Positions 44,722-53,585 of a stretch of 64,000 bases of DNA are shown in pieces. Position numbers and translations under genes: made by a program. Within the stretch, counting starts at the first letter, position 1. Each line of letters begins with the position of its first letter. The notes under the pieces are model-generated. The model made no database searches. It was not told the origin of the DNA and worked only from the letters and a program-made list of their open reading frames with translations. This DNA is from Metaclostridioides mangenotii (GTDB taxonomy: Bacteria; Bacillota; Clostridia; Peptostreptococcales; Peptostreptococcaceae), in assembly GCF_018917235.1 (NCBI RefSeq), contig NZ_JAHLOF010000007.1:62001-126000 (forward strand), given 5' to 3'.

Positions 44722-45309
44722 TTATTTATTATGGATTTCCATTTCATTATTAACATATGCTTCACAAGAACGCATAGCTTGAATAGTTTCTTCAAACAAT
44801 TTATCTAACTCCCATCCAAGCATCTCTGCACCTTGTTTAATTACATCACGTGAACATCCTGCTGCAAATTTCTTATCCTTGAATTTTTTCTTAAGACTTG
44901 AAAGTTCCATATCCATAGCACTCTTAGATGGACGCATTCTTGCAGCTGCACCAATAAGTCCGGTAAGTTCATCCACTGCAAACAATATTTTTTCCATCTG
45001 ATGCTCTGGTTTAGGCAGTTCCCCTGAGCAAAGTCCATATCCATGACTAGCTGCCGCTCTTATTAATCTTTCATCAATACTTCTTTCTCTCATGATTTCT
45101 TGAGTTTTGATACAGTGTTCTTCTGGATACATTCCGAAGTCTAGATCATGGAGCAATCCAACCATAGACCAAAATTCTACTTCATCTCCATATCCTAATT
45201 TATCTGCAAAATACTTCATAGCTCCTTCAACTGTTAAAGCATGTTGGATATGAAACGGCTCTTTATTATATTCATTAAGTAAACTCCATGCTTCTTCCCT
45301 TTTTATCAT
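44722..45309 (-). CDS. HD-domain phosphohydrolase
   Basis: 195 aa. Metal ligands are visible as His in HIQHALTVEGAM (residue about 23), the HD pair in GLLHDLDFGMYPEEHC (about 54-55) and a later His/Asp (AAASHGYG, AVDELTGLIG). This matches a group of HDIG-type hydrolases of unknown substrate, probably a nucleotide or phosphorylated metabolite, in the cytosol. GGAGGAT precedes the ATG. It is divergent from the XRE-cupin gene across a 230-base region that may hold shared control sites. Confidence 0.87.
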   Translation of the reverse strand: MIKREEAWSLLNEYNKEPFHIQHALTVEGAMKYFADKLGYGDEVEFWSMVGLLHDLDFGMYPEEHCIKTQEIMRERSIDERLIRAAASHGYGLCSGELPKPEHQMEKILFAVDELTGLIGAAARMRPSKSAMDMELSSLKKKFKDKKFAAGCSRDVIKQGAEMLGWELDKLFEETIQAMRSCEAYVNNEMEIHNK

Positions 45310-45538
45310 AATAATATCCTCCTTTAAAATTATAAAATATAATACAGAAATTAATCTGTACTAAAATACTTAAATTCGCTATTTTCAATGTCAAAATAAA
45401 TTTTATCTATTTATTTTCCTTGTTTCATATAAGTGATTACTGTATAATAGTTTACGAACGTAAAATATATTTATCGTTAATTTTATTTTACTTTTGTTAA
45501 TTATATTTGTCAATACTATTATAGGAGGTTATACCTTT

Positions 45539-46090
45539 GTGGATATAAATTGTATTATTGCAGAAAATCTAAAAACACTTCGAATTGAGAGAAATTTAAG
45601 CTTAGGTCAACTTGCTGAATTATCTGGTATAAGTAAAGTCATGCTATCTCAAATTGAAAAAGGTGACACTAATCCAACTATAAACACTTTATGGAAAATA
45701 GCTAATGGGTTAAAAGTTTCTTATACCTCATTACTTGAACAAAAGGAGCATGATACCTATATTATAAGGAAAAGGGATATTGAAGCTCAGCTTACTGAAG
45801 AAGGTCACTATCGAGTATATTGTTATTACACTAGTACACCCTATCGTAATTTTGAACTTTTTCAAATTGAAATTGACGAAGGTTACTCATATAAATCTGT
45901 AGGTCATTCTGAAAAGTCACAGGAATATATCATGGTTTTAGAAGGAGAATTGACAATAGAAGTAAACAATCAAACTTATAAGCTAACTCCTGATGATTCA
46001 ATAAGTTTTTCTGCATCTAGTCAACATTTATATGTTAATAGTGGAAGAGGGACTTTAAAAGCTACTATAACAAATTTTTATCCTGCTTAA
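45539..46090 (+). CDS. XRE-family regulator with C-terminal cupin domain
   Basis: 183 aa. An XRE HTH lies at residues about 9-64 (LSLGQLAELSGISKVMLSQI, EKGDTNPTINTLWKI) and a cupin at about 105-180 (SQEYIMVLEGELTIEVNNQT). It is clearly paralogous to the product of 417-968. GTG 45539 follows AGGAGG at ten bases; the longer frame has no site. It may control the divergent HD-domain gene, the neighbouring flavoprotein gene, or itself. Confidence 0.87.
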   Translation: MDINCIIAENLKTLRIERNLSLGQLAELSGISKVMLSQIEKGDTNPTINTLWKIANGLKVSYTSLLEQKEHDTYIIRKRDIEAQLTEEGHYRVYCYYTSTPYRNFELFQIEIDEGYSYKSVGHSEKSQEYIMVLEGELTIEVNNQTYKLTPDDSISFSASSQHLYVNSGRGTLKATITNFYPA

Positions 46091-46241
46091 GATTAGGAGA
46101 ATTATCTAAATTATAATATAACTTAAAGCAAAAAATTTTTATATCATTCAAGTTAACAGCATTAATATTTCTATTTAAATAGAAATGTTCCCTACACATC
46201 CACATATGCTCTTGACTGTATATTATTCATTAATAAATACT

Positions 46242-46276
46242 AAAAGACCGTATCCATTATTTTGATACGGTCTTTT
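46242..46276. terminator. Bidirectional terminator
   Basis: A 13-bp stem (46242-46254 with 46264-46276) with A- and T-runs, placed between convergent genes (the downstream stop is at 46281). Confidence 0.88.
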
Positions 46277-46280
46277 TTAT

Positions 46281-46916
46281 CTATCTTATAAAGTTTGTAA
46301 ACATCTTATCTTCTTTTTCATTTTCTTTAACTTGAGATTTTCCAGATTCAACTAATTTCATAACCCAAGACATATTCTTACCAAGTACTCTCATTATTTG
46401 CATACCTTCTTCATCTTGCATTACTTCTCCAGGAGCAGTTCCATAGGCTACGTTCCAATAATTAGATGTCGGCATTATCATTTCTGAGTAATTAATATAA
46501 TTATTTAATTGGTCAAATACAGGTATTCCTCCTGATCTTCTTACTGCTACCACACTTGCCCCCACTTTATGTCTAAACATTCCTCCATTTGAAGTAGCTA
46601 CAAAGAAAGCACGGTCTAAAAATGATTTCATAGTACCTGCTATTGCCGAATAATAAACTGGTGATCCTAAAATTATTCCATCCGCTTCTTTCATTTTTTG
46701 AATCCATTCATTTACTTCATCCTTTTCTAAAACACATCTTTCATTTTGGTTTCTTGAACATCCCCCACAAGCTATACATCCACGTATTAATTTGTTTCCT
46801 ACATGAACAATTTCTACTTCTATTCCTTCTTTTTCTAATTCTGTTGCTACAGTTTCTATAGCATTATAAGTGTTTCCTTTCTTGTTAGGACTTCCATTAA
46901 ATGCAACTACTTTCAT
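46281..46916 (-). CDS. Iron-sulfur flavoprotein/NADPH-dependent FMN reductase
   Basis: 211 aa. Flavodoxin-like fold: FMN phosphate loop FNGSPNKKGNTYNA (residues about 6-19) and SPVYYSAIAGTMKSFLDR. A compact cysteine cluster CIACGGCSRNQNERC (about 46-60) is typical of iron-sulfur flavoproteins of anaerobes, which hold a 4Fe-4S cluster beside FMN and move electrons, often to oxygen species or quinones. ATG 46916 has GGAGGT upstream. Single gene. Confidence 0.87.
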   Translation of the reverse strand: MKVVAFNGSPNKKGNTYNAIETVATELEKEGIEVEIVHVGNKLIRGCIACGGCSRNQNERCVLEKDEVNEWIQKMKEADGIILGSPVYYSAIAGTMKSFLDRAFFVATSNGGMFRHKVGASVVAVRRSGGIPVFDQLNNYINYSEMIMPTSNYWNVAYGTAPGEVMQDEEGMQIMRVLGKNMSWVMKLVESGKSQVKENEKEDKMFTNFIR

Positions 46917-47015
46917 AATTTTACCTCCAGTCAATAGTTATTTCTATATGATTATTATATTTAAATGTGGCATTCCCTTTATTATTAACAAAAATATTAT
47001 ATCTATCAGATAGCT

Positions 47016-47861
47016 TTAGAAATCTACTTTATCAGGATGAAGTCCTGAACCTCCACAATCAGTTAATCTATCAATTCTATCAACATCTTGTGAACTGATT
47101 TCAAAGTCAAATACCTCAAGATTATTTTTAATTCTCTCCGGTGTTACAGACTTTGGTAATGGTACAATACCTTTTTGAATAATCCAGCGCAGACTAAGCT
47201 GAGCCACAGATTTTTTATATTGATCTGCAATTTCCTTTAATACTGGATGATTAAAAATCTGGCCATTTGAAAATGGAGCCCATGCCTCAACCAAAATATT
47301 GTGTTGATTACAAAATTCCACAGTTTTATCTTGCAACATACCAGGATGTAATTCAATTTGATTCACCATCGGTAGAATCTTAGCAGTTTTCAACAATGGC
47401 TCAAAGTGGTGCGTAAGAAAATTACTAACTCCGATTGCTTTGACTTTACCTTGTTTATAAAGTTTCTCAAATGCTCTCCAGCTCTCGCTGTTTGCTTTCT
47501 GCCAGTTATTCTTAGATGCCTTTGCAATTGGCCAGTGGATAAGGTATAAATCCAAATAATCAAGCTGTAAATCCTCTAAAGTTTGATTAAAGGCAGCTAA
47601 CGTCTCTTCATATCCTTTATTATCATTCCACAGTTTACTTGTTACAAATAATTCTTCGCGTACCACACCAGATTTACGTATAGCTTCACCTACACTTTTT
47701 TCATTTCCATAAGCAGCAGCACAGTCAATATGCCTATATCCTGATTTTATTGCATTTATCACAGATTGCTCTGTTTCTTCTCCACTAGGTGTACGAAATG
47801 TTCCAAATCCTATAGTTGGAATCTTATAGTTATTGCTTAATAAGTAAAAGTTTTCTCTCAT
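47016..47861 (-). CDS. Aldo/keto reductase under MerR control
   Basis: 281 aa TIM barrel. Family signatures are GYRHIDCAAAYGNEKSVGEA (catalytic Asp and Tyr), FVTSKLWND (Lys) and YLIHWPIAK (His), then AIGVSNFLTHH and IPLPKSVTPERIKNN-like sequence (VPLPKSVTPERIKNNLE) for NADP binding. It is close to 2,5-diketogluconate reductase-type AKRs that detoxify aldehydes. A MerR-type promoter lies at 48009-48039, and the MerR gene is divergent at 48199. AAAGGAAA precedes the ATG. Confidence 0.9.
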   Translation of the reverse strand: MRENFYLLSNNYKIPTIGFGTFRTPSGEETEQSVINAIKSGYRHIDCAAAYGNEKSVGEAIRKSGVVREELFVTSKLWNDNKGYEETLAAFNQTLEDLQLDYLDLYLIHWPIAKASKNNWQKANSESWRAFEKLYKQGKVKAIGVSNFLTHHFEPLLKTAKILPMVNQIELHPGMLQDKTVEFCNQHNILVEAWAPFSNGQIFNHPVLKEIADQYKKSVAQLSLRWIIQKGIVPLPKSVTPERIKNNLEVFDFEISSQDVDRIDRLTDCGGSGLHPDKVDF

Positions 47862-48008
47862 GTTATTATTTTCCTTTCAGATTTACTATTGTATAAAATT
47901 AATCCAAACGTGCTCTTCTTTACAAAACATATATTTTCTCTTTTCCTGTATCAATTGTACATACAATTGATATGGCATATTTTGCACTAATTTCTTTGCT
48001 ATAAGGCA

Positions 48009-48039
48009 AGTATAGACCCTACACTTAACTCTAAGTCAA
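48009..48039 (-). promoter_or_regulatory. MerR-type promoter of the aldo/keto reductase gene
   Basis: On the minus strand -35 TTGACT (48034-48039), a 19-base spacer and -10 TATACT (48009-48014). The spacer begins TAGAGTTAAGTGTA, nearly the same as in the promoter at 48141-48171. Confidence 0.85.
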
Positions 48040-48140
48040 TAGTATATATATAAAAAATTTTATATTTATAAAAAATTTATAACATTTTATATAACTCTAC
48101 TCAAATGTAATCTTACACTTAATAATATTCATAATCACCC

Positions 48141-48171
48141 TTGACTTAGATTTAAGTGTAAGTTATATAAT
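48141..48171 (+). promoter_or_regulatory. MerR-type autoregulatory promoter
   Basis: TTGACT (48141-48146), a 19-base spacer (48147-48165) and TATAAT (48166-48171), with the imperfect dyad ACTTAGA-N6-TGTAAGT. It drives the MerR gene itself, 28 bases downstream. Confidence 0.85.
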
Positions 48172-48198
48172 ATATAAAAACTATTTGAGGTGATAAAT

Positions 48199-48621
48199 AT
48201 GAACTATTCTATAGCACAAGCCGCTAAAGAAATGAATTTAACAACATATACATTAAGATATTATGATCGTGAGGGATTGCTCTCTAATGTTAAAAGGGAT
48301 AAATCAGGCAAGCGCATTTTTACAAAAGATGATATGGAAATGCTTTCACTTATATGCTGTCTTAAAAATACTGGAATGCCTATTAAGGAAATAAAGCAAT
48401 TTATAGATTTGCAAAATGAAGGTAATAATACTCTTCATGATCGTAACAATATATTAGGAAAACATAAGGAAGATATTTTAAACCAAATAGAAAATTTTAA
48501 AAAATATCTTCATTTGATTGACCGAAAGCTAGATTATTACCATGACGCCTGCCAAGCATATGATACAAACTCACCAATTCCAAGTTGTTGTGCATATACA
48601 GATAATGATTCAAAATTTTAG
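48199..48621 (+). CDS. MerR-family regulator, AdhR-like
   Basis: 140 aa. Winged HTH (residues about 3-70): YSIAQAAKEMNLTTYTLRYY, DREGLLSNVKRDKSGKRIF. A dimerising coiled coil follows (about 80-120). A short tail carries Cys residues (Cys at HDACQAY and SCCAY). AdhR-type regulators sense reactive aldehydes through a conserved cysteine and activate adjacent reductases, which fits the divergent aldo/keto reductase. ATG 48199 with GAGGTG upstream. Confidence 0.88.
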   Translation: MNYSIAQAAKEMNLTTYTLRYYDREGLLSNVKRDKSGKRIFTKDDMEMLSLICCLKNTGMPIKEIKQFIDLQNEGNNTLHDRNNILGKHKEDILNQIENFKKYLHLIDRKLDYYHDACQAYDTNSPIPSCCAYTDNDSKF

Positions 48622-48669
48622 GATTAAAATATAGAAGCTATCTAATTAAAAAAACAGTAACTTTAAATT

Positions 48670-48719
48670 AAAAGGGGATATCACAGAACACTTTTTATGT
48701 TCATATGACAGCCCCTTTT
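48670..48719 (+). terminator. Terminator of the MerR gene
   Basis: The outer stem AAAAGGGG (48670-48677) pairs with CCCCTTTT (48712-48719), with an inner GAACA/TGTTC pairing; T-run at the end. From 48720 to 48905 I see no gene, only a GC-richer patch near 48738-48775. Confidence 0.75.
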
Positions 48720-48905
48720 TGTAAATCTTAAAATACGTGCTCCGTTATGTACGGTTCTCCGTATCATACACAACGAAGCGTAATTCACTAAATCAATTTA
48801 TATATAATACAAACACGATGTTATATTTTTATTAAAATTCCTCAATCCAAGCTTATTATTTAAAATAAAGTTTATAACAAGTGACCAGTAAGGACACCTT
48901 TTTTA

Positions 48906-49670
48906 CTAAATTAACTTTTCTAGAAGTCTCTTTTTTATATTTACAAAATCCATAGAACTTATTAAATCTATTGTTCTAGGTCTTTTAAAGTCTATATCTA
49001 TTATTTCAGATATGAGTCCTGGATTTTTACTCATAACTACCACTCTATCAGACATTATTATTGCTTCCTCTATATCGTGTGTTACAAACACAATAGATGG
49101 TTTGTAGTGTGACCAGAGTTTAAGAGTGAGCTTTTGCATTTCAAGTCTAGTTTGGTAGTCTAGCGCTGAAAAAGGCTCATCCATAAGCAATATTTCTGGT
49201 TCTAGAATAAGAACTCTAGCAAGGGCAACTCTCTGTTGCATTCCTCCAGAAAGTTGTTTTGGGTAGTAATTTTCGTATGAACTAAGGCCTATTTCTTCTA
49301 TGAATTTTAGACTTTTACTTTTTATTTGTTCTTTATTCATTTTTTTAAGTTTTAGTCCGTATCCAACGTTATCTACTATGCTCAACCAATCAAAGAGAGC
49401 AGGTTTTTGAAAAATATATCCCCTTTGAGATGAAGGAGAAGTTACCTTCTTTTCGTTTACTAGAATTTCTCCAGTAAAATTGGTGTTTATTCCTCCAATT
49501 GCACTCAAAAGAGTAGATTTTCCACAACCGCTTGGACCTATTATACTCACTATTTCACCTTTTTTAACGTCTAGGCAAATAGAATCTAAAACCCTTTTTT
49601 TCTCTTTATTATTTTCAAATTGAACTGAGATGTCTTTTATTTCAAGTATAGTTTCTTTCAATGTATTCAC
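48906..49670 (-). CDS. ABC importer ATPase, SsuB/TauB class
   Basis: 254 aa. Walker A is GPSGCGKST (residues about 41-49), the signature is LSGGMQQRVALARVLIL, Walker B is ILLMDEPFSALD and the switch His is VFVTHDIEEAI. It belongs to the nitrate/sulfonate/taurine/thiamine-precursor importer family and is the last gene of a four-gene operon led by a radical-SAM gene. The ATG is 2 bases from the stop of the permease gene. Confidence 0.92.
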   Translation of the reverse strand: MNTLKETILEIKDISVQFENNKEKKRVLDSICLDVKKGEIVSIIGPSGCGKSTLLSAIGGINTNFTGEILVNEKKVTSPSSQRGYIFQKPALFDWLSIVDNVGYGLKLKKMNKEQIKSKSLKFIEEIGLSSYENYYPKQLSGGMQQRVALARVLILEPEILLMDEPFSALDYQTRLEMQKLTLKLWSHYKPSIVFVTHDIEEAIIMSDRVVVMSKNPGLISEIIDIDFKRPRTIDLISSMDFVNIKKRLLEKLI

Positions 49671-49672
49671 CT

Positions 49673-50452
49673 CTACTTAATTGAAGGAGTTAAAAATTTA
49701 AATACTCCCTGTAGAATTAAATCGCAAATTCTACCCAATATTGATATAGATATCATACATACTATTATCATATCTACGTTTCCAAGCATTCTAGAGTCCA
49801 TCATTACGGCTCCAAGTCCTTCATTTACCCCAGTCAATTCTCCTAAAACTAAATACGACCAACACACTCCCATTGAAAGCCTAAGCCCTGAAAAAATTCC
49901 AGGGAGCGATGAAGGTATGATTACTGTTTTTAAGACGTCTTTAGAATTTGCTCCAAGAACTCTAGATGCATCTATTAGAGTTTTATCTACATCGCTTACA
50001 GCTCTAATAGTATTTACGTAAACTGGGAAAAATGCTGCTAGTGCTATTAAAAAGATTGTAGTTTTATTTCCAATTCCGAACCAAACCATAGCTATTGGAA
50101 ACCAACCAATTCCTGGTATCATTCTTATAATGTGAATAAACGGGTCAAAAAGTCTTTTTACTATTAAAAAATATCCAGAGAGTACTCCAAATACCACTCC
50201 TGAAATAGAGGCTATTAAAAATCCTATAATAATTCTATATAAACTGGCTGCAGAATGTTTGAAAAACATTCCTGAATAAGTATTTAACTCCTTATATCCT
50301 GTAATGAAATCTAGAAAACTTTGAAATACTTTTCCGAGTGATGGAAGAAGATATTCCGGTGTATTTAATATAATTGGTAAAACCATCCAAAATATTAGAA
50401 AAATTATCGGAACGATAAAATTTACAAAGTCTATAGTTTTATTTTTATTCAA
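49673..50452 (-). CDS. ABC importer permease, SsuC/TauC class
   Basis: 259 aa with six helices and the BPD transport loop ASRVLGANSKDVLKTVIIPS (residues about 160-180). The core segment VNTIRAVSDVDKTLIDASRV and the end GLGAVMMDSRMLGNVDMI match this class. The start lies 14 bases after the binding-protein gene with GGAGA upstream. The substrate cannot be told from the permease. Confidence 0.92.
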   Translation of the reverse strand: MNKNKTIDFVNFIVPIIFLIFWMVLPIILNTPEYLLPSLGKVFQSFLDFITGYKELNTYSGMFFKHSAASLYRIIIGFLIASISGVVFGVLSGYFLIVKRLFDPFIHIIRMIPGIGWFPIAMVWFGIGNKTTIFLIALAAFFPVYVNTIRAVSDVDKTLIDASRVLGANSKDVLKTVIIPSSLPGIFSGLRLSMGVCWSYLVLGELTGVNEGLGAVMMDSRMLGNVDMIIVCMISISILGRICDLILQGVFKFLTPSIK

Positions 50453-50466
50453 AGAAAACTCTCCTT

Positions 50467-51444
50467 TTATTTTTGTTCCTTAGCTTTTTCTAAGAAAGAT
50501 AAATCAAACATCGAATCTACATCTGGAACATTGTCTATCATTCCTAAAGCTTTCATTCTTTCAGCTAAGCTTTTAACTTGTTTTATAGTTTGAGGAGTTA
50601 TATCCCAAGAAAGCTCTATGTTTTCTGTAGATTTTTCTAGGTATTTTTCTTCTGTTCCGAATTTTGCTGCTTTTTCAATCCATTCTTTATTGTTATCCAT
50701 TAAGTACTTACTTGATTCCACGTGCATGTTTACCAGTTTTTGTATTTTTTCTGGGTTTTGTTTAATTTCATCATCAGTTGTAATCATTGCAGCATTTATA
50801 TATCCAATGCTATCGTCGTAGTATGGGTATTCTAAAACTTTCCCGTATCCATCTATCATAGCAATTGATGGGTATGGTTCTCCACTACAAAATGCATCTA
50901 TTGATTTTGAAGCAAGTGCCTGTCCCATATCAAAGAAATCTATCTTTTTTAAAGTAACATCTTTATCAGGATCTAATCCTGCTCTATCTAGTACTTCTAA
51001 TAATAAAATATGGTGCATAGTACCTGGAACGTATGCTATAGTTTTTCCTTTTAGATCCTTTGTAGAATTAATATTACTGTCTTTTCCAACTACTAATGCA
51101 GAACATTTTTCTGTCATACTTCCAACAACTTTTATAGGTTCTCCCTTAGATGCTGCCATAATTGCAGTTACCCAAGTAGTTCCTGAAAAATCTATGTTCC
51201 CAGATAAAAGAGCAGTCTTCATATCTCCAGGATTTGTAAAAGGTATAACCTCTACTTTGTCGCCTCCTTCTTTAAATTTATTGTATACGAAAGGTTGAAT
51301 AGTTTGTGCTGTTTTCCAAGTCCCCACTTTCATCTCCATTTGATTAGAACTTGCTTTTTTAGTTTCTTCTTTTTTTAAACTACATCCAGCTAAAGTTGTA
51401 GTAACTAAAATTAATGATAAAATTATTCCTAAATATTTTTTCAT
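50467..51444 (-). CDS. NMT1/SsuA-like substrate-binding lipoprotein
   Basis: 325 aa. The lipobox is LVTTTLAGC (Cys about 21). The binding-protein type II fold has KVGTWKTAQTIQPFVYNKFK, NPGDMKTALLSGNIDFSGTT, the segment DLKGKTIAYVPGTMHHILLL and FCSGEPYPSIAMIDGYG. Members bind sulfonates, nitrate, thiamine precursors or other small anions and heterocycles; residues here do not decide. Its place behind a radical-SAM gene suggests that it brings the substrate or precursor for that enzyme. Confidence 0.9.
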   Translation of the reverse strand: MKKYLGIILSLILVTTTLAGCSLKKEETKKASSNQMEMKVGTWKTAQTIQPFVYNKFKEGGDKVEVIPFTNPGDMKTALLSGNIDFSGTTWVTAIMAASKGEPIKVVGSMTEKCSALVVGKDSNINSTKDLKGKTIAYVPGTMHHILLLEVLDRAGLDPDKDVTLKKIDFFDMGQALASKSIDAFCSGEPYPSIAMIDGYGKVLEYPYYDDSIGYINAAMITTDDEIKQNPEKIQKLVNMHVESSKYLMDNNKEWIEKAAKFGTEEKYLEKSTENIELSWDITPQTIKQVKSLAERMKALGMIDNVPDVDSMFDLSFLEKAKEQK

Positions 51445-51496
51445 AATTCCTCCTAATGCTTTTAAATATTTTTAGTAAACGTCATTTTATATGAAA

Positions 51497-52420
51497 TTAA
51501 ATATCATATCCTTTTTCTTTTAATGCCTTTTTAGCTTTTTTAACATCTTGTCCATCCCATTCTTCAAGGTGGACTTCATTGGACCTAGGAATAGCACCTA
51601 TATCTACCACAAGTGCATTTGCACCGCTTTCTAGTGCCGAATCAACTTTAGGGTGTATTACTAAGTCTTTTATATGGTCTTTAGTAGATATTCTAAGAAT
51701 AGCTGTAATTTGAGCAATTCTATTATCTGAAAGACTCCCAAGTTTGTATTTTGGAGTCCCCTTTACTGGAACTCTTATCATAAGTCCGGATACTTTAGTT
51801 TTTTCTTTGACTATGTCTATAATTCTATCTGCTATTTCTTCGTTGGTGTGTTCTGGTCCTAATGGTTCTAAGTACTGAGATAAAATCATTTCTGACTCAG
51901 TAACTTTTTTAATTGCTCGCTTTCTTTCCTTTAAGTCAAATTTTGTATCTATTCCTTCTCTGAGCCTTATTGCTTGATAGACCATTTCATATCCAGATTT
52001 TTTCAGTTCATCTGCCCTTAAGGTGTTATCGTTTCCAGTATTTACAGTTAAAGTGAAGTTTCCAGATAAGTTGTCTTTTATTAGATGTGCGTAGTCTATG
52101 AGTTTACCTAAAGGATAGAACTCTGTACTTCTTAAAACTAACCAGTCTATTCCTTGATTTACAAAAGAATTTGCTATATTTAAAACTTCTCTTTGAGTTA
52201 GTTCATAGTGTTTTTCTGTAGAGTTGTATTTTTCTCCAAGCGAACAGAAATCACAGCTCATTCTACAACTTGCATAATCCAACCCAATTGCAGCCCAGAT
52301 TCTACCAGTATTTTTCGTCACTTTTTTAGTTATTGCTCTGGCTTCTTTTCTTAAAGCTATTACTTCTTTTGAATTTTCATCTAGTTCTAGCAACTTTATT
52401 ATTTCTTTTTTAGATAACAT
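51497..52420 (-). CDS. Radical SAM enzyme, BioB/HydE-like
   Basis: 307 aa. The cluster motif CRMSCDFCSLGEKY (Cys at residues about 54, 58 and 61; CxxxCxxC) is preceded by IWAAIGLDYAS. A TIM-barrel-like region follows with LTVNTGNDNTLRADELKKSG, YEMVYQAIRLREG and a C-terminal LVIHPKVDSALESGANALVV. No second auxiliary cluster is visible. It resembles biotin-synthase-type enzymes, but the reaction is unknown. First gene of the operon, 52 bases before the binding-protein gene. GGAGG precedes the ATG. No riboswitch was seen upstream. Confidence 0.85.
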   Translation of the reverse strand: MLSKKEIIKLLELDENSKEVIALRKEARAITKKVTKNTGRIWAAIGLDYASCRMSCDFCSLGEKYNSTEKHYELTQREVLNIANSFVNQGIDWLVLRSTEFYPLGKLIDYAHLIKDNLSGNFTLTVNTGNDNTLRADELKKSGYEMVYQAIRLREGIDTKFDLKERKRAIKKVTESEMILSQYLEPLGPEHTNEEIADRIIDIVKEKTKVSGLMIRVPVKGTPKYKLGSLSDNRIAQITAILRISTKDHIKDLVIHPKVDSALESGANALVVDIGAIPRSNEVHLEEWDGQDVKKAKKALKEKGYDI

Positions 52421-52555
52421 TTTTACCTCCTTTCTAATTTGATTTTAAGCATCCATATCTCAAGTTATCAATTTTGTAAAAATTTAGCAATAAAAAAAGT
52501 TTTTTTATTATAGAAAATTTCTATATAAGGATTTAAACTTTATTAGGGGTTACTT

Positions 52556-52815
52556 GATTTCCACAATTTACCCCATTAAAAGAAGAAAAAGATAGAATAC
52601 CTTTTGTCTAGGCATCTACCCTCCATCATCATATATTTTAAAACTTCGTTATTTATTTGTAGTTCTATGCTTTAAATTTCTCATTTTTCCTTTATATTTA
52701 TCTATGAGATTAAAGGAGTATCAACTTTTTCCTCTGTTCAATTATGCTTGTAATTAAAAATACTTCTTTGCACTTGTAGCCCTATCTTATGATAAGGTTT
52801 TCCGTCAAAAATCAA
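52556..52815. repeat. Degenerate copy B of the rlmH 3' end and downstream terminator region
   Basis: On the minus strand 52775-52815 reads like the rlmH tail (GACGGAAAACCTTATCATAA; residues DGKPYHK against NGEPYHK), followed by the same 25-base flank. After an inserted stretch of about 70 bases, 52590-52690 matches the region behind rlmH (56150-56255) nearly base for base, including a degenerate hairpin. CCACAATTTACC at its left end recurs at 28364. No gene lies in 52421-53009. Confidence 0.75.
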
Positions 52816-52916
52816 CTTGCAAAATTTATATAGAAGTATAGGAAATAAACATCTGACAGATTTGCTTGAGAACTACAGAAACAAAAATCACATTTGAATA
52901 ACTTACTACTCCTAAA

Positions 52917-52952
52917 AAAGCACATCAATTTAAAGTCAAATTGATGTGCTTT
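52917..52952 (-). terminator. Terminator of the flavin reductase gene
   Basis: A perfect 15-bp stem (52917-52931 with 52938-52952), with A-run/T-run flanks, 58 bases past the stop. Confidence 0.9.
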
Positions 52953-53009
52953 ATCTATCTATATGCTAAATTGGATTTGTCGTGATCATGGTATAATTAT
53001 TTTGTACTA

Positions 53010-53546
53010 CTATTCAATAATGTAAGCACTAACAATTTCACCATAGTAAGCTGTATGGAAATCTTTGTTTGCTCCATGGAATGATCCATCTACATCTTGT
53101 GGATAACATTCTTTTAAATTTTCTTCTGTAATCTCATTCTTGTCTTGTTCTTGTTTATATATAACCTTACATTCGAGTGTTAATGGAAATTCTTTTATTC
53201 CTGGAACTGAAATACTTTTAGGTTCTTCAAGTGATAAATTTAGTTCACTAATTTTATCAGTAGTACGACCTGATTTCGTTCCACATACACCTAATATTTT
53301 TTTATTAAATTCACCAATTGGTATGTTTACAGTGAATTCAGGATTTTTTTCAAGTTGATGTTTTGTAAAACGATTCTCTCTTACAAAAATTGTAAAAATA
53401 GGTTTCCCCCATTCAATTCCAAGGGTACCCCATGAAATAGTCATAGGGTTAACTTTATCTTCTACCTTTGTTGTTACCAAAACTCCAGTTTTAACAGCTT
53501 TCATAATTTCATTAGCATAATCAAATACTACTATTTCTTTCTTCAT
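53010..53546 (-). CDS. Flavin reductase-like FMN-binding split-barrel protein
   Basis: 178 aa. FMN-binding features are VLVTTKVEDKVNPMTISWGT, IFTIFVRENRFTKHQLEKNP, FTVNIP and LGVCGTKSGRTTDKISELNL. This matches the flavoredoxin/flavin-reductase family of anaerobes, soluble NAD(P)H- or ferredoxin-linked FMN enzymes. AAGGAGAAT precedes the ATG. Single gene with its own terminator; remnants of a small gene lie just upstream. Confidence 0.88.
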   Translation of the reverse strand: MKKEIVVFDYANEIMKAVKTGVLVTTKVEDKVNPMTISWGTLGIEWGKPIFTIFVRENRFTKHQLEKNPEFTVNIPIGEFNKKILGVCGTKSGRTTDKISELNLSLEEPKSISVPGIKEFPLTLECKVIYKQEQDKNEITEENLKECYPQDVDGSFHGANKDFHTAYYGEIVSAYIIE

Positions 53547-53585
53547 AATATTATTCTCCTTAAAATTTTTTTATATTTTTCATTT

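Noticed and set aside
48738-48775. GC-richer patch containing ATGTACGGTTCT, reminiscent of a conserved group II intron string, and a frame YGEPY like the rlmH end.
   Set aside because: Only about 12 bases match, with no domain V hairpin or reverse transcriptase, and the rlmH similarity is five residues; both are likely chance.
52421-52555. Possible riboswitch upstream of the radical-SAM operon.
   Set aside because: No thiamine, SAM, cobalamin or other motif could be recognised in this AT-rich leader.
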